Shown here piece after piece: positions 1-8,064 of a DNA stretch of 64,000 bases. The translations under genes were made by a program, and so were the position numbers. The stretch spans positions 1 to 64,000 of the forward strand of contig JADZGE010000040.1 of NCBI GenBank assembly GCA_020854035.1, in the 5' to 3' direction. Origin of the DNA: Burkholderiales bacterium (GTDB taxonomy: Bacteria; Pseudomonadota; Gammaproteobacteria; Burkholderiales; SG8-41). The notes under the pieces are model-generated. The model was not told the DNA's origin and made no database searches. It saw only the letters and a list, made by a program, of their open reading frames with translations. Positions within the stretch are counted from its first letter, which is position 1. The number at the start of each line of letters is the position of its first letter.

Positions 1-765
1 GAGCGGCTGCAGACGCCGGTTTTCGTGATGACGGACCTCGACATCGGCATGAAACAGCGCCTGTGCGAGCCGTTCGAGTGGGACGACAAGCGCGCCTACG
101 ACCGCGGCAAGGTGATGAGCTGGGCGGAGCTCGAGGCGGGGCGCGAATTCGGGCGCTACCTCGACGTCGACGGCGACGGCATCGCCTACCGTACCTATCC
201 CGGCACGCACCCGACGCGGGGCGGGTATTTCACGCGCGGCACCACCAAGGACCGCTACGCGCGCTACTCGGAGGCAGGCCCCGATTACACGGACAACATG
301 CAGCGGCTGCTGAGGAAGTTCGACACCGCCAAGGCGCTGGTGCCGAAGCCGCTGCTCTACCCCGCGGAGAAGCCGGCGCGTTTCGGCGCGATTTTCTACG
401 GCTCGACGAGCCCCGCGATGCAGGAGGCGCTCGACGTTCTCGGCTCCCGCGGCATACACATCAACGCGCTGCGGGTGCGCGGCTTCCCGTTCCAGGACGA
501 GATCGCCGATTTCACCGCGTCCCACCCCTGGGTGTTCGTGGTGGAACAGAACCGGGACGCGCAGCTGAAGACGCTCCTCGTGAACGAGGCGAAGGTGAAC
601 CCCTCCCGTCTCATTTCCGTCCTGCACTACGACGGCACCCCGGTGACCGCCCGCTTCATCGTGGACCAGATCTCCCAGCACGCCGCGGCCCGCACCGTGG
701 TCCCGCTGCGGGCGGGGGCACGGCCCGGCGGGGCGCAGGAGCCGGGCGTGAGCAGCCTTGCCTAG
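1..765 (+). CDS. korA: 2-oxoacid:ferredoxin oxidoreductase alpha subunit, 5' truncated
   Basis: C-terminal part of the alpha subunit of a 2-oxoacid (probably 2-oxoglutarate) ferredoxin oxidoreductase, which decarboxylates a 2-oxoacid to acyl-CoA and reduces ferredoxin. The reading frame is open from base 1, so the true start lies upstream of the window; the ATG at 25 is internal. Visible are the family segment 'PVFVMTDLDIGMK', a 'GYFTRGTTKDRYARYSE' stretch, and a C-terminal domain with 'FGAIFYGSTSPAMQEALDVL' and 'VFVVEQNRDAQLKTLL', typical of the transketolase C-terminal-like region. The beta subunit follows 22 bp downstream on the same strand, so the two form one operon. Family assignment is firm; the substrate is inferred. 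Confidence 0.9.
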   Translation, partial: ERLQTPVFVMTDLDIGMKQRLCEPFEWDDKRAYDRGKVMSWAELEAGREFGRYLDVDGDGIAYRTYPGTHPTRGGYFTRGTTKDRYARYSEAGPDYTDNMQRLLRKFDTAKALVPKPLLYPAEKPARFGAIFYGSTSPAMQEALDVLGSRGIHINALRVRGFPFQDEIADFTASHPWVFVVEQNRDAQLKTLLVNEAKVNPSRLISVLHYDGTPVTARFIVDQISQHAAARTVVPLRAGARPGGAQEPGVSSLA

Positions 766-786
766 CGCGGATTCGCGAAACACGCC

Positions 787-1842
787 ATGACCTACATAGC
801 CAAGCCGAAGTTCCACCATCCCTCGCTCCGCAAGAACGAAGCGGGCTACACGCGCCGCGATTACGAAGGCAAGATTTCCACCCTGTGCGCCGGGTGCGGC
901 CACGACTCGATCAGCGCCGCGATCATCCAGGCGTGCTGGGAGGCGGACATCGAGCCCCACCGCGTCGCAAAGCTCTCCGGCATCGGCTGCTCTTCGAAGA
1001 CGCCGGACTACTTCCTCGGCAACTCGCACGGCTTCAACAGCGTGCACGGGCGCATGCCCTCGGTCTTGACCGGCGCGAACCTCGCCAACCGCGAGCTTCT
1101 CTACCTCGGCGTCTCGGGCGACGGCGACTCGGCCTCGATCGGGTTCGGCCAGTTCGCCCACTCCATCCGCCGCGGCGTCAACATGGTCTACATCGTCGAG
1201 AACAACGGCGTCTACGGCCTCACCAAGGGACAGTTCTCGGCGACCGCCGACAAGGGCTCGAAATCCAAGCGCGGCGTCGCGAACAGCGACGAGCCGCTCG
1301 ACATGATCGGCATGGCGCTTCTCCTCGGCGCGACCTTCGTCGCGCGCAGCTTCTCCGGCGACAAGGAGCAACTCGTGCCGCTCATCAAGGCGGCGATCCA
1401 GCACCGCGGCGCCGCGTTCATGGACGTGATCTCCCCCTGCGTCGCGTTCAACAACCACGCCGGCTCGACCAAGAGCTACGAGTACGTGCGCGCGCACAAC
1501 GAGGCGGTGAACCGTCTCGATTTCATCGAGGGCCGCGAGGAGATCACCGCGGATTACGCGCCCGGAACGCTGATCGAGGTGACGCAGCACGACGGCTCCG
1601 TTCTGCGCCTGCGCAAGCTCGCCGCCGACTACGATCCCGCCGATCGCATCCGGGTGATGAACTACCTTCAGGAACGCGCCGCGGCGGGCGAGGTGGTGAC
1701 GGGGCTGCTCTACGTCGATCCGCATTCGGGCGACCTCCACGAACACCTCAACACCGTGGAGACGCCGCTCAACCAGCTGACCGAACGCGAACTGTGCCCG
1801 GGCTCGGCGGCGCTGGAAAAGCTCAACGCGAGCCTGCGCTGA
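787..1842 (+). CDS. korB: 2-oxoacid:ferredoxin oxidoreductase beta subunit
   Basis: ThDP-binding beta subunit (351 aa) partnering the alpha subunit just upstream. It carries 'CAGCGHDS' near residue 37, a [4Fe-4S]/ThDP-associated cysteine pair, followed by 'GIGCSSKTPDYF' and the ThDP motif 'GDGDSASIGFGQF' with 'VENNGVYGLTKGQ' around residues 110-145. Length and motif order fit the KorB type. There is no gamma or delta ferredoxin subunit in view, as is common for two-subunit aerobic-type enzymes. An ATG start 22 bp after korA indicates cotranscription. A strong hairpin begins at its stop codon. Whether it prefers 2-oxoglutarate or another 2-oxoacid cannot be read from the sequence. Confidence 0.93.
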   Translation: MTYIAKPKFHHPSLRKNEAGYTRRDYEGKISTLCAGCGHDSISAAIIQACWEADIEPHRVAKLSGIGCSSKTPDYFLGNSHGFNSVHGRMPSVLTGANLANRELLYLGVSGDGDSASIGFGQFAHSIRRGVNMVYIVENNGVYGLTKGQFSATADKGSKSKRGVANSDEPLDMIGMALLLGATFVARSFSGDKEQLVPLIKAAIQHRGAAFMDVISPCVAFNNHAGSTKSYEYVRAHNEAVNRLDFIEGREEITADYAPGTLIEVTQHDGSVLRLRKLAADYDPADRIRVMNYLQERAAAGEVVTGLLYVDPHSGDLHEHLNTVETPLNQLTERELCPGSAALEKLNASLR

Positions 1843-1872
1843 TCCGGACGCGCCGCGCGGCGCGTCTGGATC
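1841..1872. terminator. Hairpin at the korB stop codon
   Basis: A 14-bp stem (1841-1854 with 1859-1872, one G-U pair) and a GCGC loop begins on the last two bases of the korB stop codon. It is the only strong structure after korAB and probably ends or stabilises the transcript, but no T-run follows, so it is not a textbook intrinsic terminator. Confidence 0.5.
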
Positions 1873-1941
1873 AATCGGCGGTCATCTTCCCGTCGAGGCG
1901 GGAGCGCGGCGCGCGCACCGCATGCACGCGCCGCCGCCCGA

Positions 1942-2289
1942 TCATTTCAGCTTCACCGCGAGCGCATGGCAGAACCAGCCGCGGTTCACCGGCCCGCCCT
2001 GGTCGTTGAAGCACGCGACGTTGGTGATCGCGTCGGCGCCGAGCCTGCGCGCTTCGACGCCGAGTTCCGCGATCGCCGCGCCGGCCTCGCCGTGGCGCGG
2101 CACGTCGAACGCGCTCTGCCATGTCTGCACCCACAGCCGCCCGAGGACCGTGTAGCGGTCCGGGGTGAGGCGGGTCGCGTCGACGCCAGGCACCGGCCGC
2201 GCGCCCTCCTCCGCCGCCACGCCCGTGGCGGCCGCCAGCGCGGCGAAAAGCGCGACAACGGCGATTCCGGGAACTCGGCGCAATCTCAT
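1942..2289 (-). CDS. Small secreted protein, possibly RcsF-like
   Basis: A 115-aa protein with a clear N-terminal signal peptide (basic MRLRR, hydrophobic core to about residue 26, A-A-A type cleavage region). The mature part has 'YTVLGRLWVQ', 'AIAELGVEARRLGADAITNVAC' and a terminal 'GWFCHALAVKL', so two cysteines could form a disulfide. The arrangement (beta strand, helix with GADA, Cys, Cys, terminal strand) resembles RcsF/YbjQ-type small envelope proteins, but the similarity is weak and no function is claimed. It is a single gene, convergent with korB and divergent from the GspE-type gene. Confidence 0.6.
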   Translation of the reverse strand: MRLRRVPGIAVVALFAALAAATGVAAEEGARPVPGVDATRLTPDRYTVLGRLWVQTWQSAFDVPRHGEAGAAIAELGVEARRLGADAITNVACFNDQGGPVNRGWFCHALAVKLK

Positions 2290-2381
2290 CTGGGTCTCCA
2301 GGCGCTCCGCGACGCCCGCAAGGATACCGCGCGCGGCGGCGCATCGCCACCGGCGCGCCGCGACCCCGCGGCGGGCGCGCG

Positions 2382-2410
2382 TTGATGCGCCGCGCCATTG
2401 CGGCTATATT
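2382..2410 (+). promoter_or_regulatory. Sigma70-type promoter of the GspE-like gene
   Basis: TTGATG (2382-2387), a 17-bp spacer and TATATT (2405-2410). The predicted transcription start falls at about 2417, one base before the ATG at 2418, so the mRNA would be leaderless or nearly so. This also argues against the in-frame ATG at 2382, which overlaps the -35 box. Confidence 0.6.
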
Positions 2411-2417
2411 GCCGGCC

Positions 2418-4223
2418 ATGGCCACGGCAAAGGCGGTCGAGCACGCGGAGCGCCGGCTGGAACTCGCGACGGTGCTCGAGGAACTCGCCGCCGACGGGCT
2501 CGTCACGAAGGAAGCCGCCGAGCACCTCGCGCGCGACCGGCGCGGCGCCCGCGGCGACGTACACCCGCTCGTCGTCGTCGCGGAGCAGAAGTGGAAGGAT
2601 CCGCGCAACCCCAGGAAGACGCTCAATATCGAAGCGCTGACGCAGTGGCTCGCCGAGCGCTCGGGGCTGCCCTACCTTCACATCGATCCGTTCAAGATCG
2701 ACTTCGCCGCGGTCACCAAGGTGATGTCGAGCGCCTACGCCGAGCGATTCAAGATCCTGCCGGTGGAGGTCACGAACCGCGTCGCGACCATCGCCACCGC
2801 CGAGCCCAACATACGGAGCTGGGAGGAATCGCTCAAACAGGTCCTGCGGCTCGAGGTGAGGCGCGTCATCGCCAATCCGCTCGACATCCAGGGCTACATC
2901 GTCGAGTTCTTCAACCTCGCCCGCTCGGTGAAGGGCGCGACCGAGAAGGACAAGGGCGCCTACAGCGAGATCGCCAATTTCGAGCAGCTGGTGCAGCTCG
3001 GCAGGAGCGGCAAGCTCGACGCCAACGACCAGCACATCGTTCATATCTGCGACTGGCTGTTCAACTTCGCTTTCGAGAGCCGGGCGAGCGATATCCACCT
3101 GGAACCCCGCCGCGACGTTTCGAACGTGCGCTTCCGCATCGACGGCGTGCTCCACCACGTCTACCAGATCCCGACTCCGGTTCTGGCGGCGATGACGAGC
3201 CGCATCAAGGTGCTTGGCCGGATGGATGTCGTGGAGAAGCGCCGGCCGCAGGACGGCCGGTTGAAGACGGTAACCCCGGACGGCGAGGAAGTGGAGCTGC
3301 GGCTCTCGACCATGCCCACGGCTTTCGGCGAGAAGCTCGTGATGCGCGTCTTCAATCCCGAGAACCTGGTGAAGGACTACAAGGAGCTCGGCTTCACCGA
3401 CGAGGACGAACGCAAGTGGACGCAGATGGCCTCCGAGCCCCACGGGATCATACTCGTCACCGGCCCCACCGGCTCCGGCAAGACCACGACGCTCTACTCG
3501 ACGCTGAAAAGCCTCGCGCAGCCGGAAGTCAACGTGTGCACCGTCGAGGACCCGATCGAGATGGTCGAGCCCGCGTTCAACCAGATGCAGGTGCATCACG
3601 CGATCGGCGTGGATTTCGCGAGCGGCATACGCACGCTCATGCGGCAGGACCCGGACATCGTCATGGTGGGCGAGATCCGCGATCTCGAGACCGCGGAGAT
3701 GGCCGTGCAGGCGGCGCTGACCGGCCACCTCGTGCTCTCCACGCTGCACACGAACGACGCCCCCTCGGCCGTGACGCGGCTCCTCGATCTCGGCGTGGCG
3801 CCCTACCTGCTGCAGTCCACGGTGCTCGGCGTGATGGCGCAGCGCCTGGTGCGCACGCTCTGCCGCCACTGCAAGGAGCGGCAGGACCTGGAGGACTCCG
3901 CGTGGGAGTTGCTGACCGCCCCCTGGAAGGCGCCCCGGCCGAAAGGCACGACGTACCTGCCGAGGGGCTGTCTCGAGTGCCGCATGACCGGCTACATGGG
4001 ACGCATCGGCATCTACGAAACCATGGTGATGACCCCGGAGCTGAGAAGGCTCGTCACCGCCGCCGCCGATCTCTCGGCGCTGCGGGAGCGCGCCTACAAG
4101 GAAGGCATGAAGCCGCTGCGGATCGGCGGCGCGATGAAGGTCGCCGCGGGCGTCACGACGGTGGACGAGATCATGAACGTCGCTCCGCCGCCACAGGGAG
4201 ACAGACGGCACGGCGCCCGGTGA
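2418..4223 (+). CDS. GspE/PulE/PilB-family secretion or pilus ATPase
   Basis: Hexameric assembly ATPase (601 aa from ATG 2418) of the type II secretion/type IV pilus class. An MshEN/GSPII_E N-terminal domain occupies roughly the first 180 residues. The motor domain follows, with Walker A 'GPTGSGKTTTLY' near residue 350, an Asp box, and Walker B/His region 'DIVMVGEIRDLETAEMA'. A zinc-binding CxxC pair ('CRHC' and 'CLEC', about 43 residues apart) lies near the C-terminus as in GspE and PilB. No other secretin, pseudopilin or platform genes are nearby, so it is a stand-alone copy and its partner system is unknown. The start was chosen from the promoter spacing; an upstream ATG at 2382 is unlikely. 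Confidence 0.88.
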   Translation: MATAKAVEHAERRLELATVLEELAADGLVTKEAAEHLARDRRGARGDVHPLVVVAEQKWKDPRNPRKTLNIEALTQWLAERSGLPYLHIDPFKIDFAAVTKVMSSAYAERFKILPVEVTNRVATIATAEPNIRSWEESLKQVLRLEVRRVIANPLDIQGYIVEFFNLARSVKGATEKDKGAYSEIANFEQLVQLGRSGKLDANDQHIVHICDWLFNFAFESRASDIHLEPRRDVSNVRFRIDGVLHHVYQIPTPVLAAMTSRIKVLGRMDVVEKRRPQDGRLKTVTPDGEEVELRLSTMPTAFGEKLVMRVFNPENLVKDYKELGFTDEDERKWTQMASEPHGIILVTGPTGSGKTTTLYSTLKSLAQPEVNVCTVEDPIEMVEPAFNQMQVHHAIGVDFASGIRTLMRQDPDIVMVGEIRDLETAEMAVQAALTGHLVLSTLHTNDAPSAVTRLLDLGVAPYLLQSTVLGVMAQRLVRTLCRHCKERQDLEDSAWELLTAPWKAPRPKGTTYLPRGCLECRMTGYMGRIGIYETMVMTPELRRLVTAAADLSALRERAYKEGMKPLRIGGAMKVAAGVTTVDEIMNVAPPPQGDRRHGAR

Positions 4224-4239
4224 CGGGTTTCGGCCCCCC

Positions 4240-5115
4240 GTGAAGTCCGCCGACTTCCTCCTGCTCGTCGCGCTGGCGGCGCTCTGGGGCGCGTCGTATC
4301 CATTCCTGCGGGTCGCGGCTCCCGAGTTCGGCGTGCTGGCGCTGGTGGCGGTGCGGGTCGCGATCGCCGCGCTGTTTCTCCTGCCCTTCGTGATCGCCAG
4401 GGGAAAGACGAGCGAATTGCTCGCGCATTTTCCGGCGCTCGTCGTGAACGGCGCGGTCAATTCCGTGGTACCCTTTCTCCTCATCACGTTCAGCATGCTC
4501 TCGCTCAGCGCGGGATTCGGCGCGATCCTCAATTCCACCGCGCCCTTCTTCACCGCGCTCCTCGCCTTCGCCTGGCTCGGGGAACGCCTCTCGCGGCCGC
4601 GGCAGTTCGGTCTCCTGACCGGTTTCGCGGGCGTGATCGTGCTGGTCTGGGACCGGGAATCGCTCGCCGCGGCCGGCGCCGGCTGGGCGTTCGCGGCGGC
4701 GCTCGCCGCCGCGCTCTCCTACGCGATCGGGGCCAACTACTCGCGCCGGCGCCTCGCGCGCATCGACCCCGTCGCGGTCGCGGCGGGCGGGCAGCTTGCC
4801 GCCACCGTCCTCATCGCCCCGCTCGCCGCGTTTCACCTCCCCCCCGCGCCGCCGTCCGCGGCAGCCTGGGCCGCGGTCACCGCGCTCGGTGTCGCCGCCT
4901 CCGGCGCGGCCCACGTCTTCTACTTCCGGCTGATCGCCACCTCCGGGCCCGTGCCCACCGTCGCGGTGGCCTATCTCATCCCGGTATTCGGCATGCTCTG
5001 GGGCACGCTGTTCCTCGGCGAATCCGTGACCGCGCACATGGCGGCCGGGACCGCGATCATACTCGCGGGCACCGCACTCGCCACGGGACTCCTCGCACGC
5101 GCGGCGCGGTCGTGA
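4240..5115 (+). CDS. EamA/DMT-family inner-membrane transporter
   Basis: A 291-aa integral membrane protein with about ten hydrophobic segments arranged as two EamA repeats. It begins 'LLVALAALWGASYPFLRVAAPEF', with the W-G-x-x-[YF] signature typical of the drug/metabolite transporter superfamily, and the second repeat ends with 'GTLFLGESVTAHMAAGTAIILAG', the usual G-E box. The GTG start lies 16 bp after the GspE-type gene, so they may be cotranscribed without an obvious functional link. Substrates of such proteins (amino acids, metabolites, drugs) cannot be predicted from sequence. Confidence 0.85.
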   Translation: MKSADFLLLVALAALWGASYPFLRVAAPEFGVLALVAVRVAIAALFLLPFVIARGKTSELLAHFPALVVNGAVNSVVPFLLITFSMLSLSAGFGAILNSTAPFFTALLAFAWLGERLSRPRQFGLLTGFAGVIVLVWDRESLAAAGAGWAFAAALAAALSYAIGANYSRRRLARIDPVAVAAGGQLAATVLIAPLAAFHLPPAPPSAAAWAAVTALGVAASGAAHVFYFRLIATSGPVPTVAVAYLIPVFGMLWGTLFLGESVTAHMAAGTAIILAGTALATGLLARAARS

Positions 5116-5229
5116 CGCGCGGGGGCGCGGGCGTCTCCCGGGCTCTCCCCTGGCGGCGCCACGCTGCAGTGCCTCCTGCCCCGGGTCCGGTCGAGAGCCG
5201 GGCGGGACACTTGACCACGATCAGGTGGA

Positions 5230-5246
5230 TGCGCATCATTGGTGCG
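5230..5246. promoter_or_regulatory. Candidate NtrC-like site upstream of amtB
   Basis: TGCGCA-TCATT-GGTGCG resembles the NtrC consensus TGCACC-N5-GGTGCA (9 of 12 positions), 57-73 bp before amtB. A second dyad, GGTGCG-N5-CGCACC, follows at about 5259-5275. No convincing sigma54 -24/-12 element was found, so nitrogen control is only suggested. Confidence 0.25.
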
Positions 5247-5302
5247 CCCGCTCGAACCGGTGCGGCGAGCGCACCACCGCGCGGCGCGCGAGGGAGGGGA
5301 AA

Positions 5303-6622
5303 ATGACAAGACTCAGCCGCAGCATGGCGCTCGGATGGGCCGCGTGCGTGCCGGTCATGCTGCTCCACGCCGCCGCCGCCGGTGCGGCCGAGCCGCCCAA
5401 GCTCAACCAGGCCGATACCGCGTGGATGCTGACATCCGCGGTGCTGGTCCTTTTCATGACGCTGCCGGGCCTCGCGCTTTTCTACGCCGGGCTCGTGCGG
5501 ATGAAGAACGTCCTCTCCGTGCTCATGCAGTGTTTCGCCATCACCTGCGTGGTGACACTCGCCTGGGTGGTGGTGGGCTACAGCCTCGCGTTCGGGGATG
5601 CCGGGCCGCTCAGCGCCTGGTACGGCGGATTCGGCAAGGCGTTCCTCTCCGGGATCGATGTAAAGGCGGTGAAGGGCACCATACCGGAGACGGTGTTCGC
5701 GATGTACCAGATGACCTTCGCGATCATCACCCCGGCCCTCGTGCTCGGTGCCTACGCCGAGCGGGTGCGCTTCTCCGGCATGCTGCTCTTCAGCCTGCTG
5801 TGGCTGCTCTTCGTGTATTCCCCGGTGGCCCACTGGGTGTGGGGAGAGGGCTGGCTCCAGAAGATGGGCCTGATGGACTTCGCGGGCGGCACGGTGGTGC
5901 ACCTCAACGCGGGAATGGCGGCGCTCGTGTGCGCCCTCGTCCTCGGCCGGCGCCGGGGCTTCCCCGAAACGCCCATGCCTCCCCACAACATGACCATGGT
6001 GGTGACCGGCGCCTGCATGCTGTGGGTGGGGTGGTTCGGATTCAACGCCGGCAGCGCGCTCGCCGCGAGCGAAGGCGCCGGTATGGCGATGCTCGTCACC
6101 CACATCGGCGCCGCGACCGGCGCGTTCGCGTGGATGGCGTGCGAATGGGCCCGCTACGGCAAACCCTCCGCCCTCGGCATCGTGACCGGCATGGTCGCCG
6201 GCCTCGGCACGATCACCCCGGCGTCGGGCTTCGTCGGGCCGATGGGCGCCCTCGCGATCGGCGCCGCGGCGGGCGTCGTCTGCTTCTTCGCCACGAGCTA
6301 CATGAAGCAGGCGCTCAAGGTCGACGATTCCCTCGACGTATTCCCGGTGCACGGCGTCGGCGGCATCATCGGCACGCTGTTGACCGGCATATTCGCCGCG
6401 ACCGCGCTGGGGGGAGGCGGGTATGCCGACCCGAAGACGACGATGGGCGATCAGGTGCTCGTGCAGGTCGCCGGCATCCTCGCGGTCGGCGCCTGGTCGG
6501 CCGTGGTCACGTGGGTCCTGCTGAAGCTCTCCGACGCCCTCGCCGGCATGCGCGTGGAAGCCGAGGAGGAAACCGAGGGCCTCGACACCGTGCTGCACAA
6601 CGAGAAGGGCTATAACCTGTAA
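5303..6622 (+). CDS. amtB: Ammonium transporter
   Basis: Amt/MEP/Rh-family channel (439 aa) for ammonium uptake across the inner membrane. A Sec signal peptide (to about residue 30, ending AAAGAAE) precedes the usual eleven membrane spans. Both pore histidines are recognisable, in 'SPVAHWVWGEGW' and 'DVFPVHGVGGIIG', as is the 'WVGWFGFNAGSAL' signature. The C-terminal tail 'GLDTVLHNEKGYNL' matches the region contacted by GlnK. The ATG at 5303 is preceded by a good ribosome-binding site (GGAGGGGA); an in-frame ATG at 5225 would add a non-signal-like extension and was rejected. glnK is not adjacent, unlike in many relatives. Confidence 0.95.
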   Translation: MTRLSRSMALGWAACVPVMLLHAAAAGAAEPPKLNQADTAWMLTSAVLVLFMTLPGLALFYAGLVRMKNVLSVLMQCFAITCVVTLAWVVVGYSLAFGDAGPLSAWYGGFGKAFLSGIDVKAVKGTIPETVFAMYQMTFAIITPALVLGAYAERVRFSGMLLFSLLWLLFVYSPVAHWVWGEGWLQKMGLMDFAGGTVVHLNAGMAALVCALVLGRRRGFPETPMPPHNMTMVVTGACMLWVGWFGFNAGSALAASEGAGMAMLVTHIGAATGAFAWMACEWARYGKPSALGIVTGMVAGLGTITPASGFVGPMGALAIGAAAGVVCFFATSYMKQALKVDDSLDVFPVHGVGGIIGTLLTGIFAATALGGGGYADPKTTMGDQVLVQVAGILAVGAWSAVVTWVLLKLSDALAGMRVEAEEETEGLDTVLHNEKGYNL

Positions 6623-6655
6623 TACCCGACGCCGCGGAAACGCGGCGCGGGATTA
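6620..6655. terminator. Hairpin overlapping the amtB stop codon
   Basis: Arms TAAT-(A)-CCCG-(A)-CGCCGCG (6620-6636) and CGCGGCG-CGGG-ATTA (6641-6655) pair over 15 bp with two bulged A residues and a GAAA (GNRA-type) loop. The left arm contains the amtB stop codon. No T-run follows. Confidence 0.5.
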
Positions 6656-6690
6656 CCTCCGCGCGATCGAGCCGGGCGCTTCCGCGCCCC

Positions 6691-6813
6691 TCATCGCGCG
6701 GTTCCATCCTCCCGGGAGAGCACGAGTTCGAAGCAGTCGCTGCCGGTGAGCGCGTTCTCGTAGCAGGGAGCGCAGCGCGTGAGGCCCGGTGCGGCGCAAA
6801 GGGTCCGCGGCAT
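6691..6813 (-). CDS. Possible 40-aa cysteine-containing ORF
   Basis: An ATG-started 40-codon frame lying 44 bp after the VWA gene on the same strand. It encodes four cysteines (two in 'RCAPCYE'). No ribosome-binding site or family is recognisable. The codons are plausible but the frame is too short to judge, so it may be chance. The rest of 6656-6857 holds nothing recognisable. Confidence 0.2.
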   Translation of the reverse strand: MPRTLCAAPGLTRCAPCYENALTGSDCFELVLSREDGTAR

Positions 6814-6857
6814 CGTTGGCGATGTTTCGAGGAGCCCCGACGGCGGTTTCCCGTCCC

Positions 6858-8039
6858 TCAGCGCGATTTCGAAAGCAGTCGCATCCCGCGATCGAGCCCT
6901 TCGAGCGTCAGCGGGAACATTCGCTCGCCCAGCACCTCGCGCGTGATGCGGATCGATTCATGGTAGTCCCACACCGACTCCGGCTGGGGATTCAACCAGA
7001 TCGTGTTGTGGTAGACGGCGAGCAGGCGCCCGAGCCACACGGAGCCCGCCTCCTCGTTGGTGTGCTCGACGCTGCCCCCGGGGTACACGATCTCGTACGG
7101 GCTCATCGTCGCGTCGCCCACGAAGATCACCTTGTAGTCGTGCGGGTAGGTGTGAAGTACCTCCCAGGTCGCCATGCGCTCGGTGGCGCGGCGGCGGTTG
7201 TCTCGCCAGACGCGCTCGTAGAGGAAATTGTGGAAGTAGAAATATTCGAGATGCTTGAACTCGGCGCGCGCCGCCGAGAAGAGCTGCTCGCACACGCGCA
7301 CGTGATCGTCCATCGAGCCGCCGACGTCGAGGAAGAGCAGCACCTTCACCGCGTTGTGGCGCTCGGGCACGAGCTTCAGATCGAGCCAGCCCGCGTTCTT
7401 CGCGGTGGAGCGTATGGTGTCGTCGAGGTCGAGTTCCTCGGGCGCGCCGGTACGGGCGAACCGGCGCAGGCGCTTCAGCGCCACCTTGATGTTGCGCGTG
7501 CCGAGTTCCACCGTGTCGTCGAGGTTGCGGAACTCGCGCCTGTCCCAGACCTTGACGGCGCGCCGGTGCCTTGACTCCGGCTGCCCTATGCGCACGCCCT
7601 CCGGGTTGTAGCCGTGGGCGCCGTAGGGGCTCGTGCCGGCGGTCCCGATCCACTTCCCGCCACCCTGGTGCCGCCCCTTCTGCTCGGCGAGCCGCCGGCG
7701 CAGGGTCGCCATGAGTCTCTCCCAGCCGCCGAGCGACTCGACGAGCTTCTTCTCCTCGTCGGTCAGGATCTTCGCCGCGAGCTTCCTCAGCCACGCCTCC
7801 GGGATCTCCACCGTCAGCTCCTCCGCCTCGACGATGCCCTTGAAGTAGGCGGCGAACACGCGGTCGAAACGGTCGTAGTACTTCTCGTCCTTCACCAGGG
7901 CGACTCGGGCGAGACAGTAGAAATCGTCGAGGCTCCCGAACGCGACGCGGCGCTCGAGCGCCGTCAGCAGCGTCAGGAACTCGCGCACCGAAACCGGCAC
8001 GCCGCCCTGCTTCACCTTGAGGAAGAATTCGATCAGCAT
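6858..8039 (-). CDS. VWA-domain protein, partner of MoxR ATPase
   Basis: A 393-aa cytoplasmic protein of the VWA group that normally sits next to a MoxR AAA+ ATPase, where the pair is thought to act as a chaperone or maturation machine. The N-terminus 'MLIEFFLKVKQGGVPVSVREFLTLL' is the family hallmark. The C-terminal VWA domain has a degenerate metal site, 'LFLDVGGSMDDHV' (DxGxS in place of DxSxS), then 'IFVGDATMSPYEI'. It is the last gene of the minus-strand run starting at the MobA-like gene. Unusually, a diguanylate cyclase gene separates it from moxR. The similarity of the set (MobA-like, MoxR, VWA) to cox-type molybdenum-enzyme maturation clusters is suggestive only. Confidence 0.85.
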   Translation of the reverse strand: MLIEFFLKVKQGGVPVSVREFLTLLTALERRVAFGSLDDFYCLARVALVKDEKYYDRFDRVFAAYFKGIVEAEELTVEIPEAWLRKLAAKILTDEEKKLVESLGGWERLMATLRRRLAEQKGRHQGGGKWIGTAGTSPYGAHGYNPEGVRIGQPESRHRRAVKVWDRREFRNLDDTVELGTRNIKVALKRLRRFARTGAPEELDLDDTIRSTAKNAGWLDLKLVPERHNAVKVLLFLDVGGSMDDHVRVCEQLFSAARAEFKHLEYFYFHNFLYERVWRDNRRRATERMATWEVLHTYPHDYKVIFVGDATMSPYEIVYPGGSVEHTNEEAGSVWLGRLLAVYHNTIWLNPQPESVWDYHESIRITREVLGERMFPLTLEGLDRGMRLLSKSR

Positions 8040-8064
8040 GGCGCGCGGCGGGCCCGCCGCGACC

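Noticed and set aside
2286-4553. 755-codon minus-strand ORF across the GspE-type gene
   Set aside because: Arg/Glu/His-rich composition without domains; antisense shadow of a clear GspE ATPase in high-GC DNA.
5116-5302. Sigma54 -24/-12 element before amtB
   Set aside because: TGGCGG-N-CTGC at about 5143 is one base off in spacing and lacks the -12 GC.
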